Shown here: in pieces, positions 13,062 to 25,958 of the stretch
How the letters are laid out: each line of letters starts with the position of its first letter
Numbering within the stretch: position 1 is the first letter of the stretch
Origin: Favolaschia claudopus
Taxonomy: Eukaryota; Basidiomycota; Agaricomycetes; Agaricales; Mycenaceae
Assembly: GCA_037176885.1 (NCBI GenBank)
Contig: JAWWNJ010000087.1
Coordinates: forward strand, 930,001 to 994,000
Reading direction: 5' to 3'
DNA length: 64,000 nt
Notes under the pieces: generated by a model
What the model saw: only the letters and a program-made list of their open reading frames with translations
Told to the model about the DNA's origin: nothing
Databases searched by the model: none
Translations under genes and position numbers: made by a program

Positions 13062-13280
13062 TCGATTCTCAAGTCGATTCCGACGGCGGATTTTACACGA
13101 ATCTTTTCAATGAATTCGATTCTCAAACTCGATTCTGCTGCAGTTGCGAGTCCGGAGTCGAAACAGTCGATTCTACTCGATTTTGACTCGATTCCAATTT
13201 CCCGCTTGCGGTCGATTCTCCGGTTATAATCGACACATAATCGACTTGAGAATCGAAGGCAGAATCGACTTGAGAATCGA
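13062..13280. repeat. Fold-back repeat built on TCGATTC
   Basis: The 18-mer at 13062-13079 (starting TCGATTCTCAAG) is exactly inverted at 13239-13256 and again at 13263-13280. Between them, TCGATTC/GAATCGA occurs repeatedly, mostly forward in the left half and reversed in the right half, so the whole stretch can form a cruciform. Confidence 0.65.
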
Positions 13281-13749
13281 CTCCAGGAAAGGACCCACAA
13301 CATCTTTCCCAGTAAACCAAGCCCGGACGCAGATGCAGAGAGCTCAGAATGTGGCGGGGGCTTGAAGTTGGCTGTGGCGGGGGAGATGTGCACTGTCGAT
13401 GAAGTTATTGGTAGCTCAGACAGAAACGCAATTCGTACTTGATCACAAAAGACAATAAAGCAGATACACTCATCAAGTGCACGCTGCTGGTCCCCCTCGT
13501 CCGTGAATCTACACGGAACGCAGTCAGTGTTGAAGGAATGAGACCGTAGAGCAAAAGGTCCACCTAACAACTTATACTCCTCCTACTCACCCCCGTCACC
13601 GGATCCAGCATGATCTTCCCGCTCTTAGAGCTCAGAAATGGTCTAATAAATTTGGCGCGCGGTCATTGCTCAAATGTCAGTTACGTCCCATTCAGCGTCA
13701 AAGAAGAAAAAGAAACTCACGACAACCAGATCCCTATTCGACGTCTCCC

Positions 13750-14420
13750 ACGCCGATCACCCACAAAAAACGATATATTCCCTCGCATAACCTGAGCCGG
13801 AGTAAGGAAGGCTTACCCAGTCCGTGAACTGAAATTTCCGATGATGATACTGAACAGGAAAGGTCAGCGACAACTCGAATAAGAGATAAAGATAACGAAC
13901 CTGACAAAGAAAATGGGGATGACAACTGCACCAAACTGTAGACAAGGAAAAAGGTGGCATTGATCTGGGCCGTGTTCGTCGGGGGTCGATCATTGTTGCC
14001 CGCGATCCTCGTAGCAATATTCATAACGTCTATCCATCCTTCAAGACACAATCTCGAAGAGAATGAGTGACGACAACCGGAAGGAGCCAAACGAAAACCC
14101 GTCGACGGCCCGGGATTGTTTCACATCCGGGGCACAACAAACCCAAACGAGTCTCCATAAACACTTGTCGTAAAGTAGTTCATGCACGTCGTGGCGTCTT
14201 CGACACCATCATCGTTGCACACGTTCATCTTGCCGTGGCGTCGTCCATGATTACCATGATACGCAGGGCACTGAGAATGACCGTGACGAGTCTCTCAAAG
14301 GTCGTCCGCATGCGGTCAATGAGCGTGATGAGCCGTAACGCACGTAGCGCCTTGAGCGAGCGTGTAAAACGGCTCAACCCGCCCTCGAAGATGAGTGGGT
14401 GGTGACGTTCACGAGGAGCC
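13750..14420 (-). pseudogene. CCH1: Fragment of a Cch1-type voltage-gated calcium channel
   Basis: Minus-strand translation gives [18 protein letters not shown], a voltage-sensor S4 helix with spaced Arg/Lys. It is followed by the extracellular loop (CNDDG..TCMNYF), the pore with its selectivity Glu (ILFEIVSLEGWIDVMN), S6 pieces and LLTPAQ after it. This matches one channel repeat of fungal Cch1, the plasma-membrane Ca2+ channel that works with Mid1. Only part of one of the four repeats is present, and the frames shift (the LEGWIDVM part and the later GNFSS part are in different frames, not all explainable by introns). I treat it as a pseudogene fragment. Confidence 0.72.
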
Positions 14421-14949
14421 CTATCACCAAGTCAGCAAGCTGTTGAGCACGCATTTCGGTAGGAATGGAAGGAGAACATACTACGTTACCGAAGATCAGT
14501 ACAATGAATGGATGATGAGCGGCATGCATGGCATTAATCTGTGTAGAAGACCCACCAAAAAACCCTTAGACCTAAACATGCCGCGTCATCCACCGTCGAC
14601 GAATGGTTGCCAGGGAAGGGTCAGTCAAATCATCAGTGGGGACATAGACGGCCTGGACGGGGTGATAGAGCTCTTCTTGGTGGTCGTGCGAGCTGAAGAA
14701 TGATCTTTAACAAGATTTGAATGATTTGACGTGGTGAAAATGACCTGGGTGGAAGGAGCGGAAGAAGGATGAGTGACCAAGCGCTGATGGAATAATGAGG
14801 TGGCGGGAAGAGAGGTTCGCGACGCAACGCGGCGGTGGAGAAGATGTAAGTTTTGGAGGCCAGGTCTTCAAGGCGAGGCTTCTGCAACTCTTCTGGTCTT
14901 AACCCAGTAACCCATGTGCATTTTTGCTGACATGAAGCTACGAGCTTGC
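14421..14949. other. Degenerate region between channel and EF-2 fragments
   Basis: Minus-strand pieces such as [15 protein letters not shown] may be the segment before S4 of the channel fragment; the rest is unrecognisable. Confidence 0.3.
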
Positions 14950-15810
14950 TCCAGCACAAACGGGATTAAGTCCATTTCTCTTGCACACCTGCGCCGCATT
15001 GAGCTTCGCCTCCAATGCAAGTGTGAGGAACTACCCCATGGCGACATTGACCAAGTTGCGACCGGGCGTATACGGTATAAGGCCCGAAGGCCCAAATCTT
15101 CCTGGCCTCCATGGCGTCCCAGCCATACTCATCAGCAAGGATCCGGCCATGAATCTTGAAGTCATCCCCTGTGTTGATCTTCCCAGCCTCGATGGCTTGT
15201 GTGAGCTCCTTCTCCAAGGGGCATCACTTTCATGTAGTACAGACGGTTGTGCTTGTTCTGCGATTTTGACAGGGCCCTATACGACACGGTGCATCAACAA
15301 TTGATCGCTTCCTTGTACGAGAGACGTTGCCCACCTTGAGACAAATCTTGAGATGCAGCTCTCCTGCACCAGCAGCAATGCTCTCCCGTCTCATCGATCC
15401 ACGTCTGCACACGCGGATCCGATTTGGATAACGGCTAACCTGCACGACAGGCGACACGGAGAACCGCGTGACCATCATATTATGCGCCGTCTCCGACGTC
15501 GTCAGAGATCCACTCTTTAGCAAGAATTGATCAATGCCGACAAAACCAACAATATTACCCGCAAGGGCAATCTTCCATCGGATCGATGTAGCGACCCATC
15601 ATTAAAACCATAGGTTGCTGGATTTGAGGAAGAGATCTTCCTTCTTTCCGGATCGCAGTCCGTAGCGGACAGTGTCGGCAAAGACACGACCGAAGGCGTA
15701 GAACAGACCTTTATCTGAGGTCGGCACCATCTTGGAGATGTATAGGAAGTCGCGAACGGCATTGGCCGATTCGTCGTCCATGGGTCCCTTGTATAAAGTT
15801 TCTATACAAT
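14950..15810 (-). pseudogene. EFT1: Elongation factor 2 (eEF-2) fragment
   Basis: Minus-strand pieces in the order expected for eEF-2: [127 protein letters not shown] and ARKIWAFGP. They lie in several frames with small gaps and stop codons, and the GTPase N-terminus is missing. eEF-2 drives ribosome translocation, and a functional copy must exist elsewhere, so this is a decayed partial copy. The gene symbol is by analogy to the yeast gene. Confidence 0.8.
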
Positions 15811-16809
15811 ACCGGTGGGTGGTTGCAGGACTGGGAAGGTTGATGACCTGGAGTGCAGATACGTGTCGGCGCAGGCTTCACGAACAGTGGTGGTAGGGAG
15901 TGGTGAATTAGCCGGTACGAGTTGGTGCGGTGCGGGAAGGAGGCAAACGTGGTCAAAACGGGAGGGTGGCTGAAGGCGAGGTGAGGTGACTACTGTAATG
16001 AAGTCATTAGAGACGAGACGAGATAGCGGCGACGCACGTTTGGCGAGTCCGACAGCGCAGCGTCCAGTGATGCAAGTTGGGGGCAGGGGTGAGGAGATGA
16101 ACTTGCACTCCATCGCAGCAGGGAACATGACCTGCGCAGATCAGCATGCCGCAGCAAGGAAGGGACAAGAAAGGAAGAAGGGAGCGAAGGAAGAAGCGAA
16201 AGAAAAAAAAGAAAAAGGACGCTCAAAGCTATCCCGCAAATCCATACTCTTCTCGTCCGTCCCAGGTGCCGCCTCCACGTCAAAGCTGCGCAGCACAGAA
16301 ACGAGCAGCATACGAGCATGAGTGTCGACCGATGTGTGTCCAGGGAGATGGCAGAGAGTCTGAGTATGGAGAAATGAGTAACAGTACGAGGCAGATCGAG
16401 AGGCAAAGAAGCAGGCACAAAAGAATAGGAAGGTGTCAAAATAAAACGCAAACGACGTATGAAACAAGGCGATGAGCAGGAACGGAGAAGCGGTAGAGCT
16501 GAGGAACATACGTCGATCATCTTGCCAGGCACTTCGCCGATTTGGGGCTGCAGATTCGACAAGTCGGATGCAATGTGGTGAGAAGCGTAGGCTTTGCGGC
16601 GGATCGAGTGTTGCACGTAGTCATCCTGAAAAGGAAAGAGCCATAAACGATGGGATGCGCACAAATAAAGACATTGAAACGAGGAAATAGATGCATCCGG
16701 AACGAGACATGCGCATGGTCATTTTCGTTCCTATACGGCGAGGGTCAGGAGAATGAATAAAGTGGCGAAATAGTGAAGAAAAGACAGACATTAATAAACT
16801 CTTGTGACG
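15811..16809. other. No clear gene; one exon-like piece
   Basis: A minus-strand stretch near 16508-16632 (DDYVQHSIRRKAYASHH, QIGEVPGKMIDV) looks coding by composition but I do not recognise it. The purine-rich plus strand around 16150-16230 is low complexity. Confidence 0.25.
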
Positions 16810-18450
16810 ACGAGAAGGACGAGGACGGCGACGGCGATGGCGACGATGAGGATTCCAGTGATATGTAGCGAGCTCGAGAAGAAACGAGGGATGAAGAAAA
16901 CTACTCATGCCGGCATTGTGGCTGCTGGCACCACCGAAGATTCGACGGGGACACCGACTTTAGCAGAAAATAACAAGCGCAAGGCGACAAATGAGTTGGT
17001 TGGCTTCTTTAAGAGTCGAAAACCTCTGACGGACGCGTGGCGAATCGGCCAAACCAAAACGAAGCAAGAAAAACTCCAGGGCGCGAGGTCAAAGAAACTC
17101 AGTGGTGGACGATAACGCGGGCAAATCGAAGACGAGAACCAAGGCAGTTCCCAAGGACGATTCAATGTTCGCAGCTGGTGGTCCTGCGCTGGGCGACGAT
17201 GAGCAAGAAGTGGTCGAGAACTCAGAAGCCAACAAATTGAAGAGCTAAGGCCTGCCAGTCGCGGTGAGTCACAATCTGTCACAATGACGTGATTGTGACT
17301 TTCCGTGACATTTTCCCTCTGAGCCTCCTGAGGCCCTCCTCTCCTCATTCAGTCCGTGTCCTCCATGCTTCTGACAAAGAAAGCCGTCCGCGGGAGAAAC
17401 GCAAAATGGACCCTCAAAGACCTACCTCCTGGCACCGCTGAAGAATTCACCGCCGAGGTCGTCCCGCTTGTTCGCGAGAAAGCTGGTACAGTCCCTCCAT
17501 GGAGGCTCTGACGTTGAACCAGATGCGCACATCATTGACAGGGTATACGGCAAGGATAAGCACGAGGTCAAGAAGGATGGGGCTTGGGCTGTATTGGTAC
17601 GTGGTAGTCTTGATTCTCAGCGCTGAATCATTGACTCGCTGTAATTCAGGTTGCCTATCGCATCAACGATTGACGCAACGGTTTCGCTGCCCAAGCCTGC
17701 AAAGGTGTAGAGATGTATTCTAACAACGCTGAGCAGGAAGATGGTGAAGAGAAGGGGGAGGCTGAGATGCATGAAGAGACTACCCCTACTGAAGATGCGT
17801 CGTCTATCATTTCATGCTATGCTTGAGCTCATGGAGCTCTACAGTATCCTTGTCCGCCGAGGCATCATCCCCGATGGAGGTGTCACTCCCGCTTCCGGCG
17901 CCACTGCCGCTCTTAAATTCGACTTCAGCACGCTGGAGGGAATCAGCGAGTTTGTGTTGGCTCTAGCCCCTCATGAGAGCGGGACAATGGCTTTCCAGCG
18001 GAAGCAATGGGTGAAAGCCAGGATAAAAAGTATGTTATGTCTTCTCATTGGCGCTTTCGTGGAGCTCACCGAGCCGAGAATTTTCTACGGTCGGATCTCA
18101 TCATCTACACGTTCGCCTACCACCTTACATGCCTCGAAGCCATACCGAAAGTTACAAGAAACTCGAACGACGCCCAGTTGAGGCCATTATCATCTCAACG
18201 TAGGCAGTGAGTTTTCCTGTGGTTCGTGTTGGCGTTGCCTTATCAGCATCCAGGTTCAGCGCGCCCTACAGTTCTGGCGCACCGGATCCTGCAGTACGTC
18301 GTACCGCATCCCCTACCCCGCTCTCTTTACTTCTCGGGTGACAATCGGGGTGACTACGCTCCCCCCAACGCTCAGCATGATGGTGCTTCGAGGCGCGCTC
18401 CCGAGGCCGGCGATGACGACGTCTCTGACACCGTCGTTGTCTCGGACTAA
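16810..18450 (+). pseudogene. Unrecognised protein gene with an internal stop
   Basis: Plus-strand pieces read WTLKDLPPGTAEEFTAEVVP, IIDRVYGKDKHEV, an intron at about 17600-17648, VAYRIND-stop-RNGFAAQACKG, FLRSDLIIYTFAYHL and QFWRTGS. I recall a lineage-specific Agaricomycete family with this order (VYG..HEV, INDWRNGFA, FAYHL, FWRTG), but not its function. Where that family has Trp in DWRN, this copy has TGA near 17670, and the frame shifts at least twice more. The C-terminal end (SGDNRGDY, then Asp/Val-rich) is intact to a stop at 18448. Confidence 0.5.
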
Positions 18451-20400
18451 TGTTACATTACGTTCTGGCCCAAGTATGAAATGATTTGATTCCTCGACAG
18501 CCTCCACCACCCGGAATCGCTGGGAGGAGAAGTAGTGCCAGTTATGGTCTTGCGCCACCCGATAGATGCTGGACACGGCACGGGTGATAGTCGAGTTGGA
18601 GGCCTTGGTAAAGATATCGTGAATCTTGTCCTGCAAGCCGTCGTACCTGTACGGACGGAAGGTTAGCGGAAGGAGAGAGAGAGAAACATATTGGAGTTCA
18701 CGTCATGGCGAGAATCTCGGGATACATCTGCCCAATGTCCGAGAGCAGACAATAAAGCATCTCCGTTTCCGCATCGTTGGACTGGGCGATGCCGAGTAGC
18801 GACGCCTGTATCTGCGGTGCATAAGCTTCGTCCTCTATCGGATTCGTTTCAGGCATTGAAGCCTCTCGGATATTGCACTCCTTCAGCTGGCAGTGCTAGG
18901 ACAACTTTGGCGAGTGACCGAAGCACATATGGATACCACAATGTTCTCATTTGTTTGCTGCAACGCAGTCCGTAGCGCAACAAGCGTCTGGTAATTTGTA
19001 AAGGTAGTTGTCGTCTGCTTCCTGCGTGAGGAGCGTGCCGAGGCTTGTGAATGATCACATCTGTACTGAGGGAAGATACTGGAACGCAGACGACGTTGCT
19101 AATCCCATCCACCGAGCCCGCCAGTCATTGAGCAAGCCTGAATAACGAATCATTAGATCGACAGGCCAGTTATAAGGGTTTACATACCTCTTGACCTGGC
19201 CGTAACCTCTAGGATTCGGACTAAAAGCGCTGTCAGGTTCTCCTGCGCGTCCACCTTGGCTTTGTCCCCAGACTCGTCGTGGCTGATATACTCGCTACTC
19301 TGCGTCAAGCTGTCAAGGCCAAAGAGCTTCTGCATCTCAACCGTCTCCAAGTCTGCAAGAAACTGCAACACTTCCGACGCAGGCGCATCGTCTGCAGGAA
19401 ATTGATGACCGTGCCATAGACTAACTTGCGGACCAGCGCGGGACCAAATCCGGTGTCTTTTAACGAACCCTTCACAGAGCGGATGGCCTACATCGTAGAC
19501 TGATTAGACACTGTAAACACAGACAGGTGAGTAGAGACAGGCCTTGACAATGGCTTCACGGACGGTGATGAAAAGTACACGGTGCTGCCTTGTTGAGCAC
19601 GTCGGATGATGAATGATTGCCTGTCTTGTCCAACGGACGAGAGGTTGTGAACGTCACTGACATCCGTTGGCATGATCTCCGTCGACTTGCAGGAGAGGCC
19701 GGAAGAGATTGGTTGAGTGCGTACCTAGATAATTACGGTGAGCGATCAATCCGGTCCCAACAAACAAGTGACGGACCGAGGTGATTCGGACATGCGTCTC
19801 TCCAACATGCAAAGTAATAGGGAAACACATCTGCTGCAATCGCATCGATATATCCGAGAATTGTTCCCCAACTTCGTGTTCCAATCGTGCTAGATGCGAG
19901 TGTTAAGGATACAGCTAAATATATCCAATTGAACTCACAAGGATGCTCCAGCTTTTCGATGGCCGACACCGGAACCTGCGCAAGAAGCTCCGTCACGGAA
20001 GAATGCGCTTTGATCACAGAACAAACGATGTTCCTGCGCAAAGATTATTAGAAGGCCTGCAGAGACGGTGACGAACTTACCCGCAGCAAAGTGGTACAAT
20101 CTTCGCATGTATTTCTGCGTTATATTGGAATCGAGGGTGTGGTGGTCCCGAAGCGCATGCGGAATCGTATGGTATCAACTCGGCACAAAACTTGAGCCAC
20201 TGGAGAGGTAATTCTGAGATCCCGGTGAACCCTGTGCAGTCCAAAAACGGCTCCAAAACGATATCGAAAGATCGAGTGTGGTACTTGGGGAGCGCCAAGG
20301 TCTACGAATGGCATGAGGAAAAGTGCGGAGTACAAAGAGATAGAATTTATGAGACAAAGAGACACAAAACATACCAAGTAATCAGTGCAGCTGCCGTTGA
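18310..20400 (-). CDS. Unrecognised multi-exon gene, enters the left palindrome arm
   Basis: On the minus strand several exon-like stretches lie between plausible introns: YHTRSFDIVLEPFLDC, ELPLQWLKFCAELIPYDSA, NIVCSVIKAHSSVTELL, LEHEVGEQFSDISMRLQQ, RITSVRHLFVGTGLIAHR, EVLQFLADLETVEMQKLFG and DKIHDIFTKASNSTITRA. The composition is helical and leucine-rich, as in armadillo/HEAT-type proteins, but I cannot name the family. The part above 19,871 is duplicated in the right arm (63,465-64,000). Whether the gene is complete cannot be decided by eye. Confidence 0.4.
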
Positions 20401-20599
20401 GCATATAATAACAGCTACGAAGTTAACTGAGATTGCCCCACTCGGGCCGAACGTCAGCGTGTTCTACGCCCCCGCCCTCTCGCACCTCCCTCGGCTCGTA
20501 CACCAGCTAATACGCGCGCAATCCCGCAAGGGTCATTCGGTCGCCCGGCCACAGCGAGCGAAGGCGGTAAGTCACGTCCGCCCGGCCGCTACGCTCACT

Positions 20600-23500
20600 C
20601 AATAACCTTGTGAAACGGTGCCAGCGCCGAGTGCGAGAGCGGAGCGTCCGTGTACACGCACCACCCGTCCCTCCTGGACCTGGACCGCGTGGGACCGCGA
20701 GATGCATTGATGGTCACTGTACTCCCCCTGAGAACTCTGGGGCAGCGACAAAAACGGCAAACCATCTGGTTTTCCGCCTCCCCCAACTTCCTCGCTTTCC
20801 GCTCCAATGCCTTCTCCACCTCCGCCTTCTTCCCCTTATCCCATCGACGCCCTCCCAGACTTATCAACGCTCATCCTTTGCTACGAATCCGCATGCGCCA
20901 CTGTCACTCCAAAGACACCATCAACACTACGATGTCTCGACGCCAAAGACGTTACGCATCGCAGCTCCGCCTAGGATCCGTATCCTGTCCCGTCCTGTGC
21001 CTCCCGCTGGCTACGAGAATACAGCTATGTGTAGCTCGTTGCTCCTTACGCGCGCTGCACGCACACTGAGCGAATGTCTTCGCCCTGACCCGCTAGTCCC
21101 CTCGGTCAAGACATAGGAGAGAGGACAGGAGTGTATAGTCTCGCCCCGCCTCCCCGAATAACGAGTCGAGCGGCAAGCTGCAGACCCGCCACTGCCACAC
21201 CATGTACAAGGCGAGCGGGTTGGGTGGGGAGAGATTCATGAATACACTCTTCAAAAGTCTAGAAAGTAGGCTCATGTCAACGAACTATAGCAATGGATGG
21301 GAAGGGTGACTCACCGGACGAGAGAAGAAGAGAAAGAGGTCCGCGCACGCAGGGAAGGAGGACGAAAACGTGGTGAATCTACATAGAGAATTCAGTCAGT
21401 AACGAGGATATCGCACGGCACAGACAAGGAGCGGCGTAGGGATACGCACCGCCGAATTGATTTCGAAGACACATAGCACGAGAGTCTACGGCGCTAAGGA
21501 AGGCCGACGCCGGGCGAAATGTAGGTTCTTGAGTTGGCTTGAGACCCGCTTCGTCGATGCCGCACCGTATGTCAAGTGTACACCGAGCTTGACTCGTGTT
21601 CGGTGCATTGAATGGCGCCAAGGGTGTCGACGAGATATGCTCTCGTCTGTGTGGCAGATGCGGTAGCAGCGAAATACACATACCACAGCTCCAAAATCGA
21701 CGCATAAGCGTATCTGCGCATCATTTTTGTCAATGAATAAAGCTTGTATGCGTATGAAACAAATACACACCCAGCGAATGAGGCGCGCAATACGCAGATA
21801 AGAAAACTCTGAGTATACGATCGGCTCGCTTGTTGATCTTGATTGGCTCTGCTCGTCACAGCGAGGTCAATGGAAGATAGCGTACAAAACTTGATTTATT
21901 GTAGAATGTACGACAGGTACAGATATCGAGCAGCGACAAACCTAAAGGAGACACAGTCAGACTCGCGCACCGGACGAAAGGATAGCAGTAAACGCTCCAT
22001 CCACATCGGTAGCTTCCACCTGTCCCTTGCGCCTCTCCTCGTCCCCATTGCCCGTCATCCTCAACGCCACGTATCAGCGCAAACACCTAGACACACCACG
22101 TTCGATAACGTATTTAAAATGCCTTGCGTCGAAGAAAAGGCTCAGAAACGAGTCACAAGTTCGAAGGCGGATACCAAATATCCTTTGAAAACTTCAAAGT
22201 GTCGTCCAGCCTATTTGGCTATAATGAATAAGTCAATGAAGCGGTCATATCGGCACGAAAACACACCTGAGCGACCAGCAGTAATTAGTGAAGATGGCGC
22301 GACGTGCAACCATCGCACGAAACGCGCAAAACGGTCATGATGGTCGCTTGCATGGCATGAAGAAACGGGGCTATCGTGAAAGCGGCGGAGATGAGGACGG
22401 CGGTCGAGATCGGCGCCAAGGACAAGGCGATCTTGAAACCGTCTGTCTCGGTACAGCAGCCCAATGGAATCCTCAACTCCTCTTCGACGACTCGGAGATG
22501 CATGCAAGACGAGCAGGGGAACGACGAATCGATCGGCGGTAGCGAAATTTTCATACGAGTTACTCTTCGCGCTGACACAACGGCTTTTCAGAGTCAGTAT
22601 TGCCAAGCTACGAACGAAAGAGTAATTCGGACGTACCTTGGACCTGTCTTTGTGCGATATCATGTTCCTGAGCTCGTCACGAGCTCGGACAGTACTTGTA
22701 CGACTTGAAGAAAATCGCTGGAAAGACAGAAGAACGCGCATGTACCGGCGCGCTTGACGTATTTCTTGAGCACAAACAGCAATAAGAAGCAGAGTGGGTG
22801 GATCGCGGTGTACGCCAGAGTCCCTCAGCCAAAAAAAAACGTCTTGAGAGCGTCGGGTTCGTCGTTGTTGGTGGACAGGACAATAGCCGGATAGCCGAGG
22901 TTGCAGTTCCCAGGCTCCTCGTGACTCCAAGTCCGAGTCGTCGTCCACCACGTCGACCACAGTCGGGGAGCGACGCGCTTGTCAGTCCTCAACGGAACAC
23001 GTCGTGTCTTGCTACGATACGTGGACAATTCTGCAACCCAATTCCATGTCATTGGTCAACTTTCAATCTCTTCGTAATTTCGAGCAGCAATTTCGTTAGA
23101 AGCGCCTCTATCGCATGCCAATTCGTATCTTTCTTGGGCGAACAAGGCAGAACAAGGCATAGCAAGATTCGGTTTCAATAGATTTTCTAAATTATCTATA
23201 CAAACGCCAAACCCGCTGCAGTGCCGATACTTGGGTGTCCGTCTATTGTTTCTAAGATTGCGGGAGAGAAAATATGCAAAGATAGTTTGTAGAAAATCCA
23301 AATAATCTCCAACCACGATTCATAGGCAAGGTCTCCTCACCATCGAGCGGTACTCTCTTGTGACCACTAGTTTACAAAACTTTATCAGCGTAAGGGTAGA
23401 TATGGTTGAGGAAGTCCGGCACTGAGCTTCATCTGAGTCAACGAATAGCTCACGAGAAAGTCCAAGACGGGCGCAGCGCCCAACTCGAGGAGCAACAGCA

Positions 23501-24680
23501 GCAAGTTGCACTGTTGGAAGGCAATTCTGCACTTCAAAATTACCGGAGATAGCCATAAGTTTGGGGTCAGTCGACTTGATCCAGTGTCTCCCTTGGCAGT
23601 CGGAATTGCCTTGGGAAGAGTCAAGGCCGGCAATGTCCGGACCAGCGTCGACGTAGAGTGCGAGACACTCGCGGTTTGAGGGGCGTGTGCCGACAGCGGC
23701 GGTCGTATAGAGCTGTTTGCTCTCCGGATCTTTCGAAGCCAAAGAGTTTTTGAGGAGGTGGGAACGTGCGAGGAGGGAGACGAGTCCCATGGGACTGCTC
23801 GTGAAGGACGTCTTGAAGACGACGTTGCGAGTCTTGTTGGTCAGACAGTCGACATCGAGCGGCGGCGGGGGATACGAGTCGAGGAGCGAGGCGTCGTGCT
23901 GGGGAAGATGATTGACACGGTACGGGGAGAAGTACTGCACAATGCACCTTGTAGTTATTTCTATGTATTTATGTACATTTCGGCGTCGCGAACGGCAGCT
24001 GGATAGAACAGGCCGTCGGGGCTGCGAGTTGTTGTCGTGGTGCAAGTGCAGGCAGGGCGTTGTAGAGGGACAAGAGATGAGTGGCTGACGGAAGGAAGAG
24101 CAGACTGCACTAGAAAGAAGTCGTCAGCGTCAATATTAAATAAAACGGCGGCGACGCAGGACCATCGACTGCGGATCCGACGCAGACATCGGAGAACGCA
24201 GGTGGGGTGTTGAGGGGAAGCGGCGTGTTTGGTGTGGCGTGAAGTGGGTGAGTTGACGAAAGCTAGGGATTGGTAACGGGGACACAGGGTGAGCTGCGGA
24301 AGAGGTAGACGGGGGAAGAGAAAGCCAGAGACGTCCGAGGTGCTGTGTTGTCCTGTGGTGGCTGAAACGGAGGTAGATGAGAATGAGGAAAGAATTCAAG
24401 AAACTGACACGCACTTTTACCCATAACGTGCTTCGGGCGACTGCGTCTCGATGGGTTCGTGTCGTAGTTGTGGAGAGTGAGAGTGCGGGTGTGGCGGTGA
24501 AAGAACGCTGTCAAAGCGTTGGGGCGAGAGGACAGAGCTGAGAGTTTAGGTTAGGGAAGGAGGGAGGGCGGAGTGACGAGGACATACCTAGACGAAGGCA
24601 GCAACGACAAGCGCGGCGGCGGCGGCTCGAGCGCAGGGAGCATCTTTTCTCTCTATCCTCCCGCTCGTTGTGGCGAACGA
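20600..24680 (-). other. Unrecognised, probably decayed gene(s) in left arm
   Basis: Minus-strand stretches with coding-like composition: MLPALEPPPPRLSLLPSS (ATG near 24643), TSFTSSPMGLVSLLARSHLL, DFLVSYSLTQMKLSAGLPQP, a hydrophobic run (ISTAVLISAAFTIAPFLHAM) and YVYFAATASATQTRAYLVDT. They might be exons of one membrane or helical protein, but frames change and stops intervene. I give no function. The mirrored copy is at 59,190-63,270. Confidence 0.3.
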
Positions 24681-25958
24681 CGTTAATCGTGGTCGGTCAA
24701 GTGGGCGGTGGAACTTGTGGAAGTTTGGTAGGTCCTGCTGTCATCGTTTCCATGCGGCGGTGTCGTGCTGAAAATGTGGATGTCGTCAGTAGGGCGCGGA
24801 AGGAAGAGGGAGGTGGGGGACGCACCTAGTATTCACTTAACTATAAATATGGACACGTCGGCATAGCCAACGGCGGCGAAGGGGAGCGTGCGGGTTGGTG
24901 TGAAATTGTGGATCAGGAGTAGAGAACTTTTCCGTCCTACGCTCTGCACCATTTATATAGAGCCTGTCATGTGGAGCTCGCGCATAGATGCCAGCTTGAG
25001 GTTGGTGAAGAAGTGTCTTGCATCTAAAGGCTGACACGCTGACGAGTCGGCCTAGAGTCACAGAAGGGTTTCGTCCGAGTTCGTTCGAAAGAACGAACAG
25101 GAGCCGCGGTTCAAGGTGATATGTTGAATACGAATTCTCGGAGGCAAGAGCGAGTCGGGTAAACTTCATTCTGAGGTTTCAACTTCAACTTTCAAGCGGT
25201 TGTGTGTCGAGTGTGGGTTGGTGTGAGGGCAAGAAAAGACATAGGCTAGGGTTAGGGTTGGTCGTTTCTTCCTACGCTCATGACACTATCCTGCCACTTA
25301 TCCGAGCATGTTTCTGTACTGCCCAAGGACGACAGATTCTTAGCTAGTAGTATCTTCGCCGTCAATTACGCCTTCTCCTTCTTTGGGGACATTCAGTTGC
25401 TAGTAGTCTGAAGTGGCAACGCGTTCTCCTCTTGTTTTTGAAGCGCTTTCCCGGCGACTCTATCGACTTTGCCCTGTATGCTATGTACTTTTCGAAGTTC
25501 TCGTCGACCCCAACACGTCTTTGACTGTGTCCCCTTCATTCACTTATGTGTTTATGGCATATAATACGCCTCACTTAACGCTCTTCACCTGATCTTCCTT
25601 CCTCTTATCCTCAAAGCTCGCACACACTCAAACTTCATCCCGTTCGCACCTTCTTCCTTCTACCACAAACAAATCTATTGGTTTCCACCAGTATGGCCGC
25701 CACGAGTTGGATGGAGCATTCAAGCTATTCAAGACTCGACTTCCCAGCTTACCGAATCTGCGGCCGGGAGTCGAGCCATGGAAAACCTGGGGTATGACGC
25801 GGCAACGACTTCATGGACTTCGAGGACTAGATCATTGGCTCATCTTTCTCGCGGCGCCACCTACTAAAAGCCATGAAGCTCGTCATTCTCCCTCTCCATA
25901 CTTTCTATACTTTCTTCCTCAAAACCCATACAATCTAAAATTCGATTAAATTTCGACG
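24681..25958. other. Intergenic in left arm
   Basis: No supported gene. Contains CTAGGGTTAGGGTTGG near 25,248, two telomere-like units only. Confidence 0.35.

Noticed and set aside
14067..14405. A plus-strand Arg-rich 112 aa frame
   Set aside because: It is the antisense of the Cch1 fragment, whose minus-strand translation matches a known channel.
24837..25169. A 110 aa minus-strand frame, mirrored at 58,702-59,034
   Set aside because: No recognisable motif and no splice context; probably chance.
25246..25262. Telomere-like GGGTTAGGGTT
   Set aside because: Only two units, mirrored at 58,613; too short for an interstitial telomere.
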